Below, piece after piece: positions 14,544-22,124 of a stretch of DNA of 23,265 bases. How positions within the stretch are numbered: the stretch's first letter is position 1; the number at the start of each line of letters is the position of its first letter. A program made the position numbers and the translations under genes. Source of the stretch: Patescibacteria group bacterium (GTDB lineage: Bacteria; Patescibacteriota; Patescibacteriia; Patescibacteriales; VMTK01); contig JAHIME010000054.1 of NCBI GenBank assembly GCA_018896595.1, forward strand, positions 1 to 23,265, written 5' to 3'. Below the pieces are notes generated by a model that worked only from the letters and a program-made list of their open reading frames with translations, was not told where the DNA came from and ran no database searches.

Positions 14544-16160
14544 ATGCAAATAAAAATACTGAGCCGTAAATTTAATGCCATTTTGTTGATTTTATCAGTT
14601 TTATCAATAAGCGCGGGCTTTGTTTATGCCGATGATGGTATTGTAAATAATTCCGCCCAATCAGTCAACAAGGAGTATCATATTAATTTAGACAAGCCGA
14701 CTATTGCCAAGGGCTATACGGTAAGCGCTTTTGACAACAGCTTAAAATTATCATTGGTTCCCGGAATTTTAAGCGATGATACCGGAGTTGATGTTTTGGA
14801 GCTTAACGAAGAAATGGAAACGCCTTGGCGTCTTAGCCGCATAAGCAAGATTTACCAATACGAATTTTTAAACAAAGCGGCTTACGACAACCATAAGCCT
14901 TTTTATATCCAGTTTTCTTATAACGAGCAGTCCAATGATTATAAACAGGTTTTCTTTTACGATAAGAATTACGCGGCATGGCGGCCCTTGCCGACTAAAG
15001 ACTATTCCAAAGAGAAGTTTGTCCGATCTCTGATACATCTGCCTTTCGCGCGCATCGCGGTTTTTTCCTATCCTGATGTTTTAACTTCCGGCAAGGCGAG
15101 CTGGTATAAATACAAAGGCGGCAATTTCGCCGCTTCCCCGGATTTTCCCAAAGGATCAAGATTAAGAGTTTACAATGTGGAAAATAATAAATTTGTTGAC
15201 GTGGAGATTAACGACTACGGTCCGGAAAGGAGCCTGCATCCCGATCGCGCGATAGACTTGGATAAAATCGCTTTTAGCCGTTTGGCGCCGATATCCCAAG
15301 GCGCTATTGATGTATATATTGAACCGTTATATATCGCGCCGGAATCCGGCAGGGTATTGGGCATTGCCGCAAGCGGAGCCACGGCCGAGCCGATTATCAC
15401 CGTTAAATCAGCCGTGTTGATTGACGAGCGGACAGGCAATACGATATTGGAAAAAAATTCAACTTCAACTTCGCCCATTGCCAGCTTAACCAAGCTTATT
15501 GCCATAAAGGCGTTTTTGGACACCAGGCCGAGTTTGGACAGGGTAGTCGCTTACAGCGTAAAAGATGAAGAGTATAATTATCAATATTGCAACAAGTGGG
15601 AATCGGCAAAGTTGAATATTAATGACGGTGAAACTTTGACGATTGAGGATTTGCTTTACGCTTCCTTAGTCGGCTCCGCCAACAATACGGTAGAAACATT
15701 GGTTCGCGTTAGCGGCTTATCGCGCGAAGATTTTATCAAAAAGATGAATGAGCTTGTCAAAAGCTGGGGCGCGGTTGCGACGCGCTTTGTTGAACCGACC
15801 GGGCTTTCTCCGGAAAACGTGAGTTCCGCCGCGGATTATGCTATAATAACTAAAGAAGTGTTTACCCATCCGATAATTCAGAAAGCTTCAGTTATGGACG
15901 AATATAAATTTTATACCATTAACGCGAAAAAGTTCCATAGAATAAAAAATACCAACCGGCTGATCAAGAAAAACAGCTTTAACATCACCGGCTCCAAGAC
16001 CGGCTATCTGGACGAAGCCGGCTATTGCCTTATGACCAGGATTAAATCAAAAGATGGGAACAATATTATCGCCGTAACTCTGGGAGCGGACAGCAGGGAT
16101 AAGAGCTTTGGGGAAACAGAGGAGCTGTTGGAATACGGAATTAAAAAAACGCAAAAATAA
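14544..16160 (+). CDS. RlpA-like double-psi barrel fused to a D-alanyl-D-alanine carboxypeptidase (S11)
   Basis: This 538-residue exported cell-wall enzyme has a signal peptide at about residues 1-29 (ending FVYADD). A beta-rich region follows, then an RlpA-like domain from about 183 (GKASWYKYKGG, LRVYNV, VEINDYGP, AIDLDKIAFSRL) to about 260. The penicillin-binding S11 peptidase domain runs from about 285, with all three motifs: S314-L-T-K317, S378-A-N380 and K485-T-G487. S11 enzymes trim the terminal D-Ala from peptidoglycan stem peptides, and RlpA domains bind or cleave glycan strands. The fusion therefore joins two wall-remodelling functions. ftsE and ftsX follow within about 80 bp, and FtsEX controls wall hydrolases at the septum. 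No catalytic motif is missing from the peptidase. Confidence 0.9.
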   Translation: MQIKILSRKFNAILLILSVLSISAGFVYADDGIVNNSAQSVNKEYHINLDKPTIAKGYTVSAFDNSLKLSLVPGILSDDTGVDVLELNEEMETPWRLSRISKIYQYEFLNKAAYDNHKPFYIQFSYNEQSNDYKQVFFYDKNYAAWRPLPTKDYSKEKFVRSLIHLPFARIAVFSYPDVLTSGKASWYKYKGGNFAASPDFPKGSRLRVYNVENNKFVDVEINDYGPERSLHPDRAIDLDKIAFSRLAPISQGAIDVYIEPLYIAPESGRVLGIAASGATAEPIITVKSAVLIDERTGNTILEKNSTSTSPIASLTKLIAIKAFLDTRPSLDRVVAYSVKDEEYNYQYCNKWESAKLNINDGETLTIEDLLYASLVGSANNTVETLVRVSGLSREDFIKKMNELVKSWGAVATRFVEPTGLSPENVSSAADYAIITKEVFTHPIIQKASVMDEYKFYTINAKKFHRIKNTNRLIKKNSFNITGSKTGYLDEAGYCLMTRIKSKDGNNIIAVTLGADSRDKSFGETEELLEYGIKKTQK

Positions 16161-16238
16161 ATAATATAATGCTAATACTACAAATTAGTATGCAAATACT
16201 GCAAAAACAAATTATGCGAATAATTTGCATTACGATGT
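16161..16238 (+). promoter_or_regulatory. Folded leader or weak promoter region before ftsE
   Basis: TATAAT at 16165-16170 could be a -10 box with a poor -35. TACTA-CAAAT-TAGTA and the dyad ATGCGAATAATTTGCAT lie downstream of it in the leader. No Shine-Dalgarno site precedes ATG 16239. Confidence 0.35.
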
Positions 16239-16919
16239 ATGATAAAATTTATTAATGTCACAAAAATTTATCCTCCTGACATAAAAGCGCTGAATCAGGT
16301 TAATTTGCATATTAAGCCGGGAGAATTTGTTTCCATTGTCGGGCAGTCCGGTTCCGGCAAAACCACTTTGGTTAAATCGCTGATCGGCGAGGAAAAAGTC
16401 GATAAAGGCAAAATTATCGTGGGCGGCTGGGATATCACCAATATCGGCCAGCGCGAGGTGCCCTTTTTGCGCCGGCAAATCGGGGTGATTTTTCAGGATT
16501 TTAAGCTTTTGGATAAAAAAACCCTGTTTGAAAATGTGGCTTTCGCTTTGCAGGTCTGCGGCCAAACGCCGAAAAAGATTAAGGCAATCGTGCCGCAAGT
16601 TTTAAAAATCGTGGGCTTGGAAGGCAAGGCGCGCCGTTATCCAAAAGAGGTGTCGGGCGGAGAACAGCAGAGAGCTGTAATCGCCCGGGCGCTGGTGCAT
16701 CGGCCGAAAATTCTTTTGGCTGACGAGCCGACCGGCAATCTTGACTCAATCAATGCCGAAGAGATCATTGAGCTGCTGAAAAAAATCAACAAGTTCGGCA
16801 CGACAATCGTTTTGGTAACCCATAACCGCGAAATTGTAAATCGGCTAAGAAAAAGAGTGATAACCATAGAAAACGGCGTGATTGTAAGCGATCAGGCGGT
16901 GGGGAAATATATGTTATAA
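16239..16919 (+). CDS. ftsE: FtsE, ATPase of the FtsEX cell-division ABC complex
   Basis: This 226-residue ABC ATPase has Walker A GQSGSGKTT (about residues 34-42), a Q-loop in GVIFQDFKLLDKKTL, the signature SGGEQQR, Walker B ILLADEP, the D-loop NLDS and the switch His in VTHNREIV. The QDFKLL segment and the immediate FtsX partner separate it from LolD-type ATPases. In known systems FtsE sits on the inner membrane face, and its ATP cycle is passed through FtsX to peptidoglycan hydrolases at the septum. The stop lies 4 bp before the ftsX ATG. Confidence 0.94.
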   Translation: MIKFINVTKIYPPDIKALNQVNLHIKPGEFVSIVGQSGSGKTTLVKSLIGEEKVDKGKIIVGGWDITNIGQREVPFLRRQIGVIFQDFKLLDKKTLFENVAFALQVCGQTPKKIKAIVPQVLKIVGLEGKARRYPKEVSGGEQQRAVIARALVHRPKILLADEPTGNLDSINAEEIIELLKKINKFGTTIVLVTHNREIVNRLRKRVITIENGVIVSDQAVGKYML

Positions 16920-16923
16920 ATTT

Positions 16924-17838
16924 ATGTTTTTATTATCATTCGCGCGCGTAATAAAATTCAGCTTTCAGGACATCGGCCGCAATATCTGGCTGTCTATTGT
17001 GACCATGTCTATTTTAATTTTGGCTTTGTTTTCCGTCAATATGCTTTTAACCGTTAATGTAATCAGCCAGGCGGCCATCGGCGCTGTCAAAGAAAAAATT
17101 GACGTCAATATATACATAAAGCCGGATACCGAGGAAAGTAAAATTATGGCGCTAAAAGCGCAAATCAGCGGTTTAAGCCAGGTAAAAGACGTGCAATATA
17201 TTTCTAAGGCGCAAGCGCTTGAAAGCTTTAAGGAAAAGCATCAAAACAATCCGGAGGTTATGGAGTCGTTAAAAGAAATAGGCAAGAATCCCTTAACGCC
17301 GAGCCTGGTAATCAAGCCCAAAGACGTTGACCAATATCAAGAGCTGATTGTTAATTTAAACAGCATTGAAGATGACATTATTGAATCCCGCAATTTTGAC
17401 GACCATAAACTGATGATTGATAAAATCAACGGCATTACCGACAGAGTGAGCGAAGCGGGCATGGTTATAAGCTTTACTTTTATAATAATCACCCTGCTTT
17501 TGGTTTACAATTCAATCCGCGTGGCGATTTACACCCACAGAAGGGAAATAAAAATCATGCGGCTGGTTGGCGCTTCAAACTGGTTTATCAGGGCGCCGTA
17601 TTTGTTTTCCAGCATTATTTACACGGTAGTCGGCGTATCGGCGATAGTCGTCATATATTATTTTTTCTTGAATTTGCTTCAGCCGTACATAGAAACATTT
17701 TTTATTGATTACGACATCAATTTAGCCGCCCACTTCAGAGATAATTTTATCAACATTTTCGGCTTGCAGTTTTTAGTCGGGATTGTTGTCAATATGGGGG
17801 CCAGCTTAATCGCGGTAAGCAAGTATTCAAAGGTGTAG
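16924..17838 (+). CDS. ftsX: FtsX, membrane subunit of FtsEX
   Basis: This 304-residue protein has the FtsX layout. The N-terminal cytoplasmic stretch (ARVIKFSFQDIGRNIWLS) and first helix end at about residue 45. An extracellular loop domain of about 110 residues follows (VNIYIKPDTEES, VQYISKAQALESFKEK, NPLTPSLVIKP). Three more helices at about 177-200, 225-255 and 273-298 include the conserved RREIKIMRLVGASNWFIRAPY. The outer loop is the part that contacts wall hydrolases or their activators in studied bacteria. The gene probably shares its message with ftsE. A weak AAAGG/CCTTT hairpin and T-run just after the stop (around 17829-17856) may end transcription against the converging gene at 17890. 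Confidence 0.94.
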   Translation: MFLLSFARVIKFSFQDIGRNIWLSIVTMSILILALFSVNMLLTVNVISQAAIGAVKEKIDVNIYIKPDTEESKIMALKAQISGLSQVKDVQYISKAQALESFKEKHQNNPEVMESLKEIGKNPLTPSLVIKPKDVDQYQELIVNLNSIEDDIIESRNFDDHKLMIDKINGITDRVSEAGMVISFTFIIITLLLVYNSIRVAIYTHRREIKIMRLVGASNWFIRAPYLFSSIIYTVVGVSAIVVIYYFFLNLLQPYIETFFIDYDINLAAHFRDNFINIFGLQFLVGIVVNMGASLIAVSKYSKV

Positions 17839-17889
17839 GGAAGCAAGCCTTTTTTAATAATATTAATGTTAATTATATAACCAATAAAT

Positions 17890-18399
17890 TTAATCCACTT
17901 TTTTTATTTCTTTTATAGTAATATTCTCTAAACAAGTTCTTGCATCATAATAATCACAGTCGTCTTTTTCTTTTGTGCCAATTATTTTAAAAACAGAATT
18001 TTGGTTATTTTCCACATAATTATAAAGGTCATCAATTTTTTCCCCGTCGTTTAAATTTTCGGGAGTCGCAAAAAACCAAGGATATCCTTGCCAATTATCC
18101 AAAGCTATACCTTTTTCAATATCGTAGTAATAGAATCTCATATCACCAGATGTGGAAAATGTCTTTACTATTCCGTATCGCACAACCCGACCTGCTTCTT
18201 TTTCAATTTCTTCTACGTTTGGAACTATTCTACCTTCATCTTTATCATCTAAATTTATAGAAAAATCATTTAATACAGACGGAACTATTTCATCATTGGT
18301 TTTTTTATCATCTAAATTTTTATTTACTGCCACTAAATTATAGCTGCAACCAGCCAATATAAAACTAATAAAAATTAATAAAATTAAAATTTTTTTCAT
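17890..18399 (-). CDS. Putative lipoprotein, unknown function
   Basis: The 169-residue product starts with a short basic N-terminus and a hydrophobic core, then the lipobox L15-A-G-C18, so it should be lipidated at Cys18. The rest is acidic and soluble. Two Cys in the C-terminal region (DDCDYYDARTCLENITI) could form a disulfide. No enzyme family is recognised. It lies 14 bp downstream of the restriction-like remnant on the same strand and converges with ftsX. A weak AAAGG sequence upstream of the ATG is the only hint of a ribosome site. Confidence 0.65.
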   Translation of the reverse strand: MKKILILLIFISFILAGCSYNLVAVNKNLDDKKTNDEIVPSVLNDFSINLDDKDEGRIVPNVEEIEKEAGRVVRYGIVKTFSTSGDMRFYYYDIEKGIALDNWQGYPWFFATPENLNDGEKIDDLYNYVENNQNSVFKIIGTKEKDDCDYYDARTCLENITIKEIKKVD

Positions 18400-18413
18400 A
18401 ATTATGCCTTTTA

Positions 18414-19164
18414 TTAACTAACCTTTCTAATCAACCAGTCCACGAGACCATAGCAAACAACCAGTTCACTTAATCTTTCATTTAACAACAAATCAATTTT
18501 TTCTTCTTCGTCTGCTCTATTATATTTTCTTAAATTGTCTAATGGCGTATGAACAACATAATAAAACCTATCAAATTGATCCATGCTTGAAACAATATTT
18601 CTCCAGTCATTAAATTGTGTCAAACCCGATCTGCATCTAATCTGAACAGCCATATTTTCATTGGTAATCGGGGAAAAAAGAGCAAGGTCAATATCGGGTA
18701 AATTACCTCCGGCATAATCCACTCTTTGCCAGCCAGCTTGTCTAAAAATTAAATCTACTAAGAGTTCAAAATCGTTTGGTTGTAATTTTAAAATTAATTT
18801 TTCAACGCTTTGTTTTAAATTCTTTGCATCTTCTTCGCACTTAGCAACATCAACAGATAATTCGCCGTTAATTTTATTGATTATATAATCCTTATCAAAG
18901 ACATTACAAATTGTTCCTTGAAAAATTTTTTTAGCCCTTATATCGCCCCTTATCCTATTTTCTCTTAAAAAATTATTTTTTATATTTTAAAATAATATCT
19001 TCTCTTACTTTTTCCCATTTCCCATTAATACATAGATTATGATCGATTTCATTATAGTCAAGTTTTATGTACCCTTTTTCTAAACATTCTTTTGTATATG
19101 AGCCATTTTGTCCTAATTTTATATAATTTACCCGAAGCACTTTTTTGGAATCTATTTTTTTCAT
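18414..19164 (-). pseudogene. Restriction-endonuclease-like gene, frameshifted and internally deleted
   Basis: The N-terminal part runs from ATG 19164-19162 (MKKIDSKKVLRVNYIKLGQN, then NEIDHNLCINGKWEKVREDI) to TAA 18975-18973. Past a run of six A, another frame continues without any start codon as FLRENRIRGDIRAKKIFQGT, KDYIINKINGE and DFELLVDLIFRQAGWQR, and ends LVVCYGLVDWLIRKVS at TAA 18416-18414. Removing one A joins the frames. I recall a restriction-endonuclease family with this order, in which about 70 more residues lie between the two parts; that comparison is from memory. The C-terminal part resembles Mrr-type PD-(D/E)xK folds, but the expected VQxK reads VQIRC, so the catalytic Lys may also be lost. 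The first start codon in the second frame is GTG 18722. Confidence 0.6.
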
Positions 19165-19176
19165 ATTGTTGAAACA

Positions 19177-19182
19177 ATTATA
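19177..19182 (-). promoter_or_regulatory. -10 box of the restriction-like remnant
   Basis: TATAAT on the minus strand ends 12 bases before ATG 19164-19162, so the leader would be about 6 nt. This box argues against the longer frame that begins at 19221. Confidence 0.4.
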
Positions 19183-19205
19183 ACTACAAAGCCCCGCGCC
19201 AGCTA

Positions 19206-19262
19206 GGCCTTGCGGCCGCATACCCCTTTCGGAATATGACCCGATGAAGAGTCGCTGAACGC
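19206..19262 (-). ncRNA. GC-rich triple-hairpin RNA element (candidate)
   Basis: On the minus strand three stems follow each other. GACTC-TTCATC-GGGTC covers 19253-19238, CATATTCC-GAAA-GGGGTATG covers 19238-19219 (8 bp, two G-U pairs), and GGCC-GCAA-GGCC covers 19217-19206. The last two close GNRA tetraloops, a hallmark of structured RNA. It lies after the DUF4411-like stop and before the next promoter, in a GC-rich island within AT-rich DNA. It could be a 3' UTR structure, a small RNA or an element end. I cannot name a class. Confidence 0.4.
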
Positions 19263-19275
19263 AAAGACATATTAA

Positions 19276-19866
19276 CTATTTAATTTTCAAATCAAATTCA
19301 AGTTCGTCTTTATAGATATTAAAAAGTGAATGGGGCAATCTTACACATTCAATACCTTCCTTTTTACATATTGAAGGAATTTTATCAACTAATTTTTTAT
19401 AACCCTTTTTATTGAAAGTTTCTTCAGATACAACCACAGGCTCTATTTTATCTTTATTTTCATATTCCTTATATTCTTTACACAGGGCAATTATAAATAA
19501 ATCGGCGCCATTCAATGCTTCATTTTCCATTATTTCGATTTCGGCTGGAGATTTAAATTTCTTATTATAATCAAGGGTATATTTATTTAATAAATTCTCT
19601 GCCTCAACCATCAGATGCTCTGTTTTTATAATGTACGGTTTTATTTTGTTCTTTATTTCTTTTATATCTTTTATATAATCAATATATTTAAATTCGCTAA
19701 AAACTTTATCAATAATTACTATTTCTCCTGACTTTATTTTTGAATATACAAAATTTTTTAGGTTTTGATAAATAACGCTTCTATTATCCCTATCAAAAAA
19801 ATAATAATTGAAAAATTTGATTAAGCTATCATTATCAATAATTAATTTTCTTTTTGTCTCAAACAT
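19276..19866 (-). CDS. DUF4411-like PIN-type protein, probable toxin of a pair
   Basis: The 196-residue product begins with KLIIDNDSLIKFF, resembling the PIN-fold start with its first acidic residue. It continues with EIVIIDKVFSEF and has a later NGADLFIIALCKEY segment, then VVVSEETF, where PIN RNases place further acidic residues. DUF4411 proteins are often encoded just after an ImmA/IrrE peptidase gene with a helix-turn-helix, and that arrangement is seen here with a 3-bp gap. By analogy the protein would cleave RNA unless neutralised. The acidic residues are read by eye, so activity is uncertain. Codons are very AT-rich, unlike the wall genes, which suggests later arrival. Confidence 0.65.
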   Translation of the reverse strand: MFETKRKLIIDNDSLIKFFNYYFFDRDNRSVIYQNLKNFVYSKIKSGEIVIIDKVFSEFKYIDYIKDIKEIKNKIKPYIIKTEHLMVEAENLLNKYTLDYNKKFKSPAEIEIMENEALNGADLFIIALCKEYKEYENKDKIEPVVVSEETFNKKGYKKLVDKIPSICKKEGIECVRLPHSLFNIYKDELEFDLKIK

Positions 19867-19869
19867 ATT

Positions 19870-21114
19870 TTAGCTATACAATACATCATTAATATTTTTT
19901 TCAGCGCCTATTCTTAAATATTCTCTCAATTTATTTTCGGCGATATTCCCTTCAAAATAATTAATCTTAACTAATTCAGTAAATAATTTTGACTCTATGG
20001 GCTTTGGAGCCGAACCTCTTTGTTCTTTCCCAAGAGCTTTGTTTCTCTCTTTTTGCAATAGCTCGTCTTTTTCTTTTTGCTCAATATGCTTGTTTAGTTC
20101 ATCAACTTTTTTATTATAATATGCCTTAGAAATTTTTTCTTCAATTATAAGTCTTGTGTATATAGCCCTCTGGCTTAAATGGGTATTAGCGTAAATTTCA
20201 GCAACTATATTATTAATATCTTCTTCGCTGTTATTTTTATTTGTTATATTCTCGTAATTTTTAACTTGGTCTTGAAGCAAAAAGTAAAAAGCGAATTGAT
20301 TGCACCATTTCTCAATTTTACTTAATTTAGAATTAGAAAATTCTTCTTTTAAATTATCTATTTCTTCAATATTTAAAAGATAATGGGCAAATTCATGCGC
20401 CAAAGAAAATATTTCTCTTCTAAAATACTTTTGATTTCTTTTTATTAATATAAAATTTGGATTTAAAAAAAGTCCGTCAATATTCAACCTCTCTTTTTGA
20501 TTCCATGTTTCCGTCCGTTCAAATACAAAAATATTGAACTCCTCCATCGTTCTCATAAAATTCTTTAGAAAATCTCTCTCGCATAAAGGGTTTTTAAGTT
20601 CATTTTTTTCGAGAAGCGACCGATATTTTTCAAAAAAATTTAGCGAAATATGCTTGGCGACAGATACGGCATTATCATCTTGCGAATACACCCCCAGCAT
20701 TCTCTTTGGCTTATAGTTAATGTATTTCGTCATTAGTTGAGTTTCTATCTTCAATTTTTCAAAATGATCAATAATTTTTCTACAATTAAAATCCAATTCG
20801 GAATTAAAAGTTTTTTTTCTAAAAAAAACACTTCCGTTTTTAGGCGGAAGCGCGCGAGCAGAAACAAGCCAAGAAAGGCCTGTATTAAAAATATTATCAA
20901 TCCTTTTGAGCATTAATAAACTAACTTTTTCTTTTTTATCTAAAACATTATTAATCCATTTTTGATCAACCAAGCCGGATTTTCTTAGTTCATTTTTTTT
21001 GTTTAGATTTAATAATTCAACAAGATCTTTTCTAGTGATTTTGTATAATTCCAATAAATATATTAATCGCGATGGATTAATGAAATACTCAATTTTTTTT
21101 GAGATTTTAGGCAT
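19870..21114 (-). CDS. ImmA/IrrE-family metallopeptidase with helix-turn-helix, antitoxin-like
   Basis: In this 414-residue protein, residues about 10-85 form an XRE-type DNA-binding region (YLLELYKITRKDLVELLNLN). About 110-330 is the COG2856/DUF955 peptidase domain, with the zinc motif H240-E-F-A-H244 inside REIFSLAHEFAHYLLN and the preceding LFLNPNFILIKR strand. A charged coiled coil (HIEQKEKDELLQKERNKALG) and a short C-terminal domain follow. Proteins of this kind repress their own operon and can cleave repressors in phages and mobile elements, or act as antitoxins. It is the first gene of a two-gene unit with the DUF4411-like gene. The start has no Shine-Dalgarno site. Confidence 0.82.
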   Translation of the reverse strand: MPKISKKIEYFINPSRLIYLLELYKITRKDLVELLNLNKKNELRKSGLVDQKWINNVLDKKEKVSLLMLKRIDNIFNTGLSWLVSARALPPKNGSVFFRKKTFNSELDFNCRKIIDHFEKLKIETQLMTKYINYKPKRMLGVYSQDDNAVSVAKHISLNFFEKYRSLLEKNELKNPLCERDFLKNFMRTMEEFNIFVFERTETWNQKERLNIDGLFLNPNFILIKRNQKYFRREIFSLAHEFAHYLLNIEEIDNLKEEFSNSKLSKIEKWCNQFAFYFLLQDQVKNYENITNKNNSEEDINNIVAEIYANTHLSQRAIYTRLIIEEKISKAYYNKKVDELNKHIEQKEKDELLQKERNKALGKEQRGSAPKPIESKLFTELVKINYFEGNIAENKLREYLRIGAEKNINDVLYS

Positions 21115-21126
21115 TTTTTATGAGTA

Positions 21127-21165
21127 ATTTTATTAATATTATTATAACATGTTTTGCAAAAAATT
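21127..21165 (-). promoter_or_regulatory. Promoter region of the ImmA/IrrE-DUF4411 pair
   Basis: TATAAT on the minus strand is at 21146-21141, about 27 bases before the ATG. The palindrome AACATGTT overlaps its upstream side and is a candidate operator for the helix-turn-helix product. The -35 box is weak. Confidence 0.4.
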
Positions 21166-21222
21166 AAAATATTATCAAAATACAAATAAGTAAAAACGCC
21201 TCGCGGGAAAATATGCGAGACG

Positions 21223-21558
21223 CTAAGAACGCGCGAGAGCTGTCTGCCAAATAAACAAGTAATTAGCGGCAAAAAATCCTATAACATACAGCAGGCAATA
21301 CGCAATGATTGTTGCTTGATAATAACGGCGCATTTTGTTGCGGCATATAAGATTTTTTTGCCAGATAATTTCAAGAATTGCCACTCCCGAAAGAGTTATC
21401 GCCATTTTTCCGGCGACAAAAGATAAAATGCCGCCTGTTTCGAAAAACCACAGCATCAAAGGAGCTTTTTCCTTGCAATAACCCAGATGTATTCCGGCGA
21501 TTGTCGTTATCATATCAATCAGGGCAATCAATGAAATTATTTTGGAATATTTATTCAC
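21223..21558 (-). CDS. Small membrane protein, 3-4 helices
   Basis: The 111-residue product has hydrophobic segments at about 8-25, 36-62 and 82-105. It begins SKIISLIALIDMITTIAGIH, which resembles DUF5658-like small membrane proteins (weak match by eye). The start is GTG 21558, chosen because AAGGAGG stands 6 bases before it. This is the only strong Shine-Dalgarno site among the genes here, which may mark a different origin from its neighbours. It lies next to the tRNA-Gln-derived repeat at 21589. Function unknown. Confidence 0.65.
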   Translation of the reverse strand: MNKYSKIISLIALIDMITTIAGIHLGYCKEKAPLMLWFFETGGILSFVAGKMAITLSGVAILEIIWQKNLICRNKMRRYYQATIIAYCLLYVIGFFAANYLFIWQTALARS

Positions 21559-21564
21559 TATATA

Positions 21565-21570
21565 CCTCCT
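21565..21570 (-). promoter_or_regulatory. Strong Shine-Dalgarno site
   Basis: AGGAGG on the minus strand with 6-base spacing to GTG 21558. It decides the start of the membrane protein gene. Confidence 0.75.
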
Positions 21571-21588
21571 TTTTGAAAAGAACTTGTT

Positions 21589-21610
21589 GGCTCGGGGACA
21601 AGGATTCGAA
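21589..21610 (-). repeat. tRNA-Gln 3'-end fragment, attachment-site-like repeat (distal copy)
   Basis: These 22 bases are identical to 22122-22143, the T-loop, 3' T-stem and acceptor end of the intact tRNA-Gln. Integrases of many elements copy the 3' end of a tRNA in this way. The two copies, in the same orientation and 533 bp apart, bracket the GIY-YIG gene. Confidence 0.7.
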
Positions 21611-21622
21611 GGGGCGGAAGCC

Positions 21623-21892
21623 CTATAAGTCTTTATTATTAGATAGATAATTCTTAAGCTGTTTTTTAAGATATACTCGGCCTGCTCCCCCTTTCAAAAA
21701 TTTTTCTCTGCCAACAGCATCTAATTTGTTGATATAAGCTTCGTAATAAATAAGTTGCCAGCCACTTTTCATAGCTGTTGTTCGGCAACCGTAACCGCCC
21801 TGGTGGTCTTTGACTCTTTTTCTTAAATTTTCGGTGTAGCCGATGTACCATGATTTATCGTATTTATTTTCTAACAAGTAAGTATAATGCAT
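21623..21892 (-). CDS. GIY-YIG endonuclease domain protein (UPF0213/YhbQ-like)
   Basis: This 89-residue single-domain nuclease starts HYTYLLENKYDKSWYIGYT, the GIY-YIG pair in the form YTY and YIG, followed by the catalytic Arg in NLRKR, then YYEAY and the metal-binding Glu in GREKFLKGG. Length and layout match stand-alone GIY-YIG proteins. In general the fold cuts DNA. The role of this subgroup is uncertain, though some members behave like mobile or repair nucleases. It is the only gene between two copies of the tRNA-Gln 3' end, so it may have entered with that duplication. Promoter-like TATAAT lies about 40 bp upstream. Confidence 0.85.
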   Translation of the reverse strand: MHYTYLLENKYDKSWYIGYTENLRKRVKDHQGGYGCRTTAMKSGWQLIYYEAYINKLDAVGREKFLKGGAGRVYLKKQLKNYLSNNKDL

Positions 21893-21924
21893 ATATCTAA
21901 TAATTAGTGGTTAATTATAAATAC

Positions 21925-21933
21925 ATTATAACA
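21925..21933 (-). promoter_or_regulatory. Promoter of the GIY-YIG gene
   Basis: TG-T-TATAAT on the minus strand, an extended -10 with its hexamer at 21930-21925. The leader to ATG 21892 would be about 25 nt. Confidence 0.5.
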
Positions 21934-21998
21934 CAATATTTATTATATGTGACTTGTTTTAGCACTACAAAGCAAGTTGAAAAATAATTTACGTTCCT

Positions 21999-22028
21999 GT
22001 CGCGCAAAGGGCTTACGCCCCGCGCGAC
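21999..22028. repeat. GC-rich nested hairpin
   Basis: GTCGCGC and GCGCGAC (7 bp) enclose GGGC and GCCC (4 bp) with a TTAC loop. It is the first of three palindromes in 126 bp, all in the gap between the GIY-YIG promoter and tRNA-Gln. Confidence 0.65.
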
Positions 22029-22056
22029 CGCGCAAATATTAAAAAAGCGCATAAAC

Positions 22057-22083
22057 AAAAATACGCTTTTAAGGCGTATTTTT
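22057..22083. terminator. Bidirectional intrinsic terminator
   Basis: AAAAATACGC and GCGTATTTTT are exact 10-base arms around a 7-base loop. The A-tract on one side and T-tract on the other let it work on both strands. On the minus strand it would end the tRNA-Gln transcript. Confidence 0.65.
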
Positions 22084-22091
22084 GCGGCTGT

Positions 22092-22124
22092 GCCGCGCGA
22101 TGAGCGCAGCGAATTTTGCGCGGC
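22092..22124. repeat. Hairpin abutting the tRNA-Gln 3' end
   Basis: GCCGCGC (22092-22098) and GCGCGGC (22118-22124) are 7-base inverted arms around 19 bases. On the minus strand the stem begins at the base right after the acceptor, so it would be the trailer of the tRNA precursor. Confidence 0.5.

Noticed and set aside
19165..19221. Longer N-terminus (start at 19221) for the restriction-like gene
   Set aside because: It would be read from the GC-rich hairpin element, and a -10 box lies between it and the better ATG at 19164.
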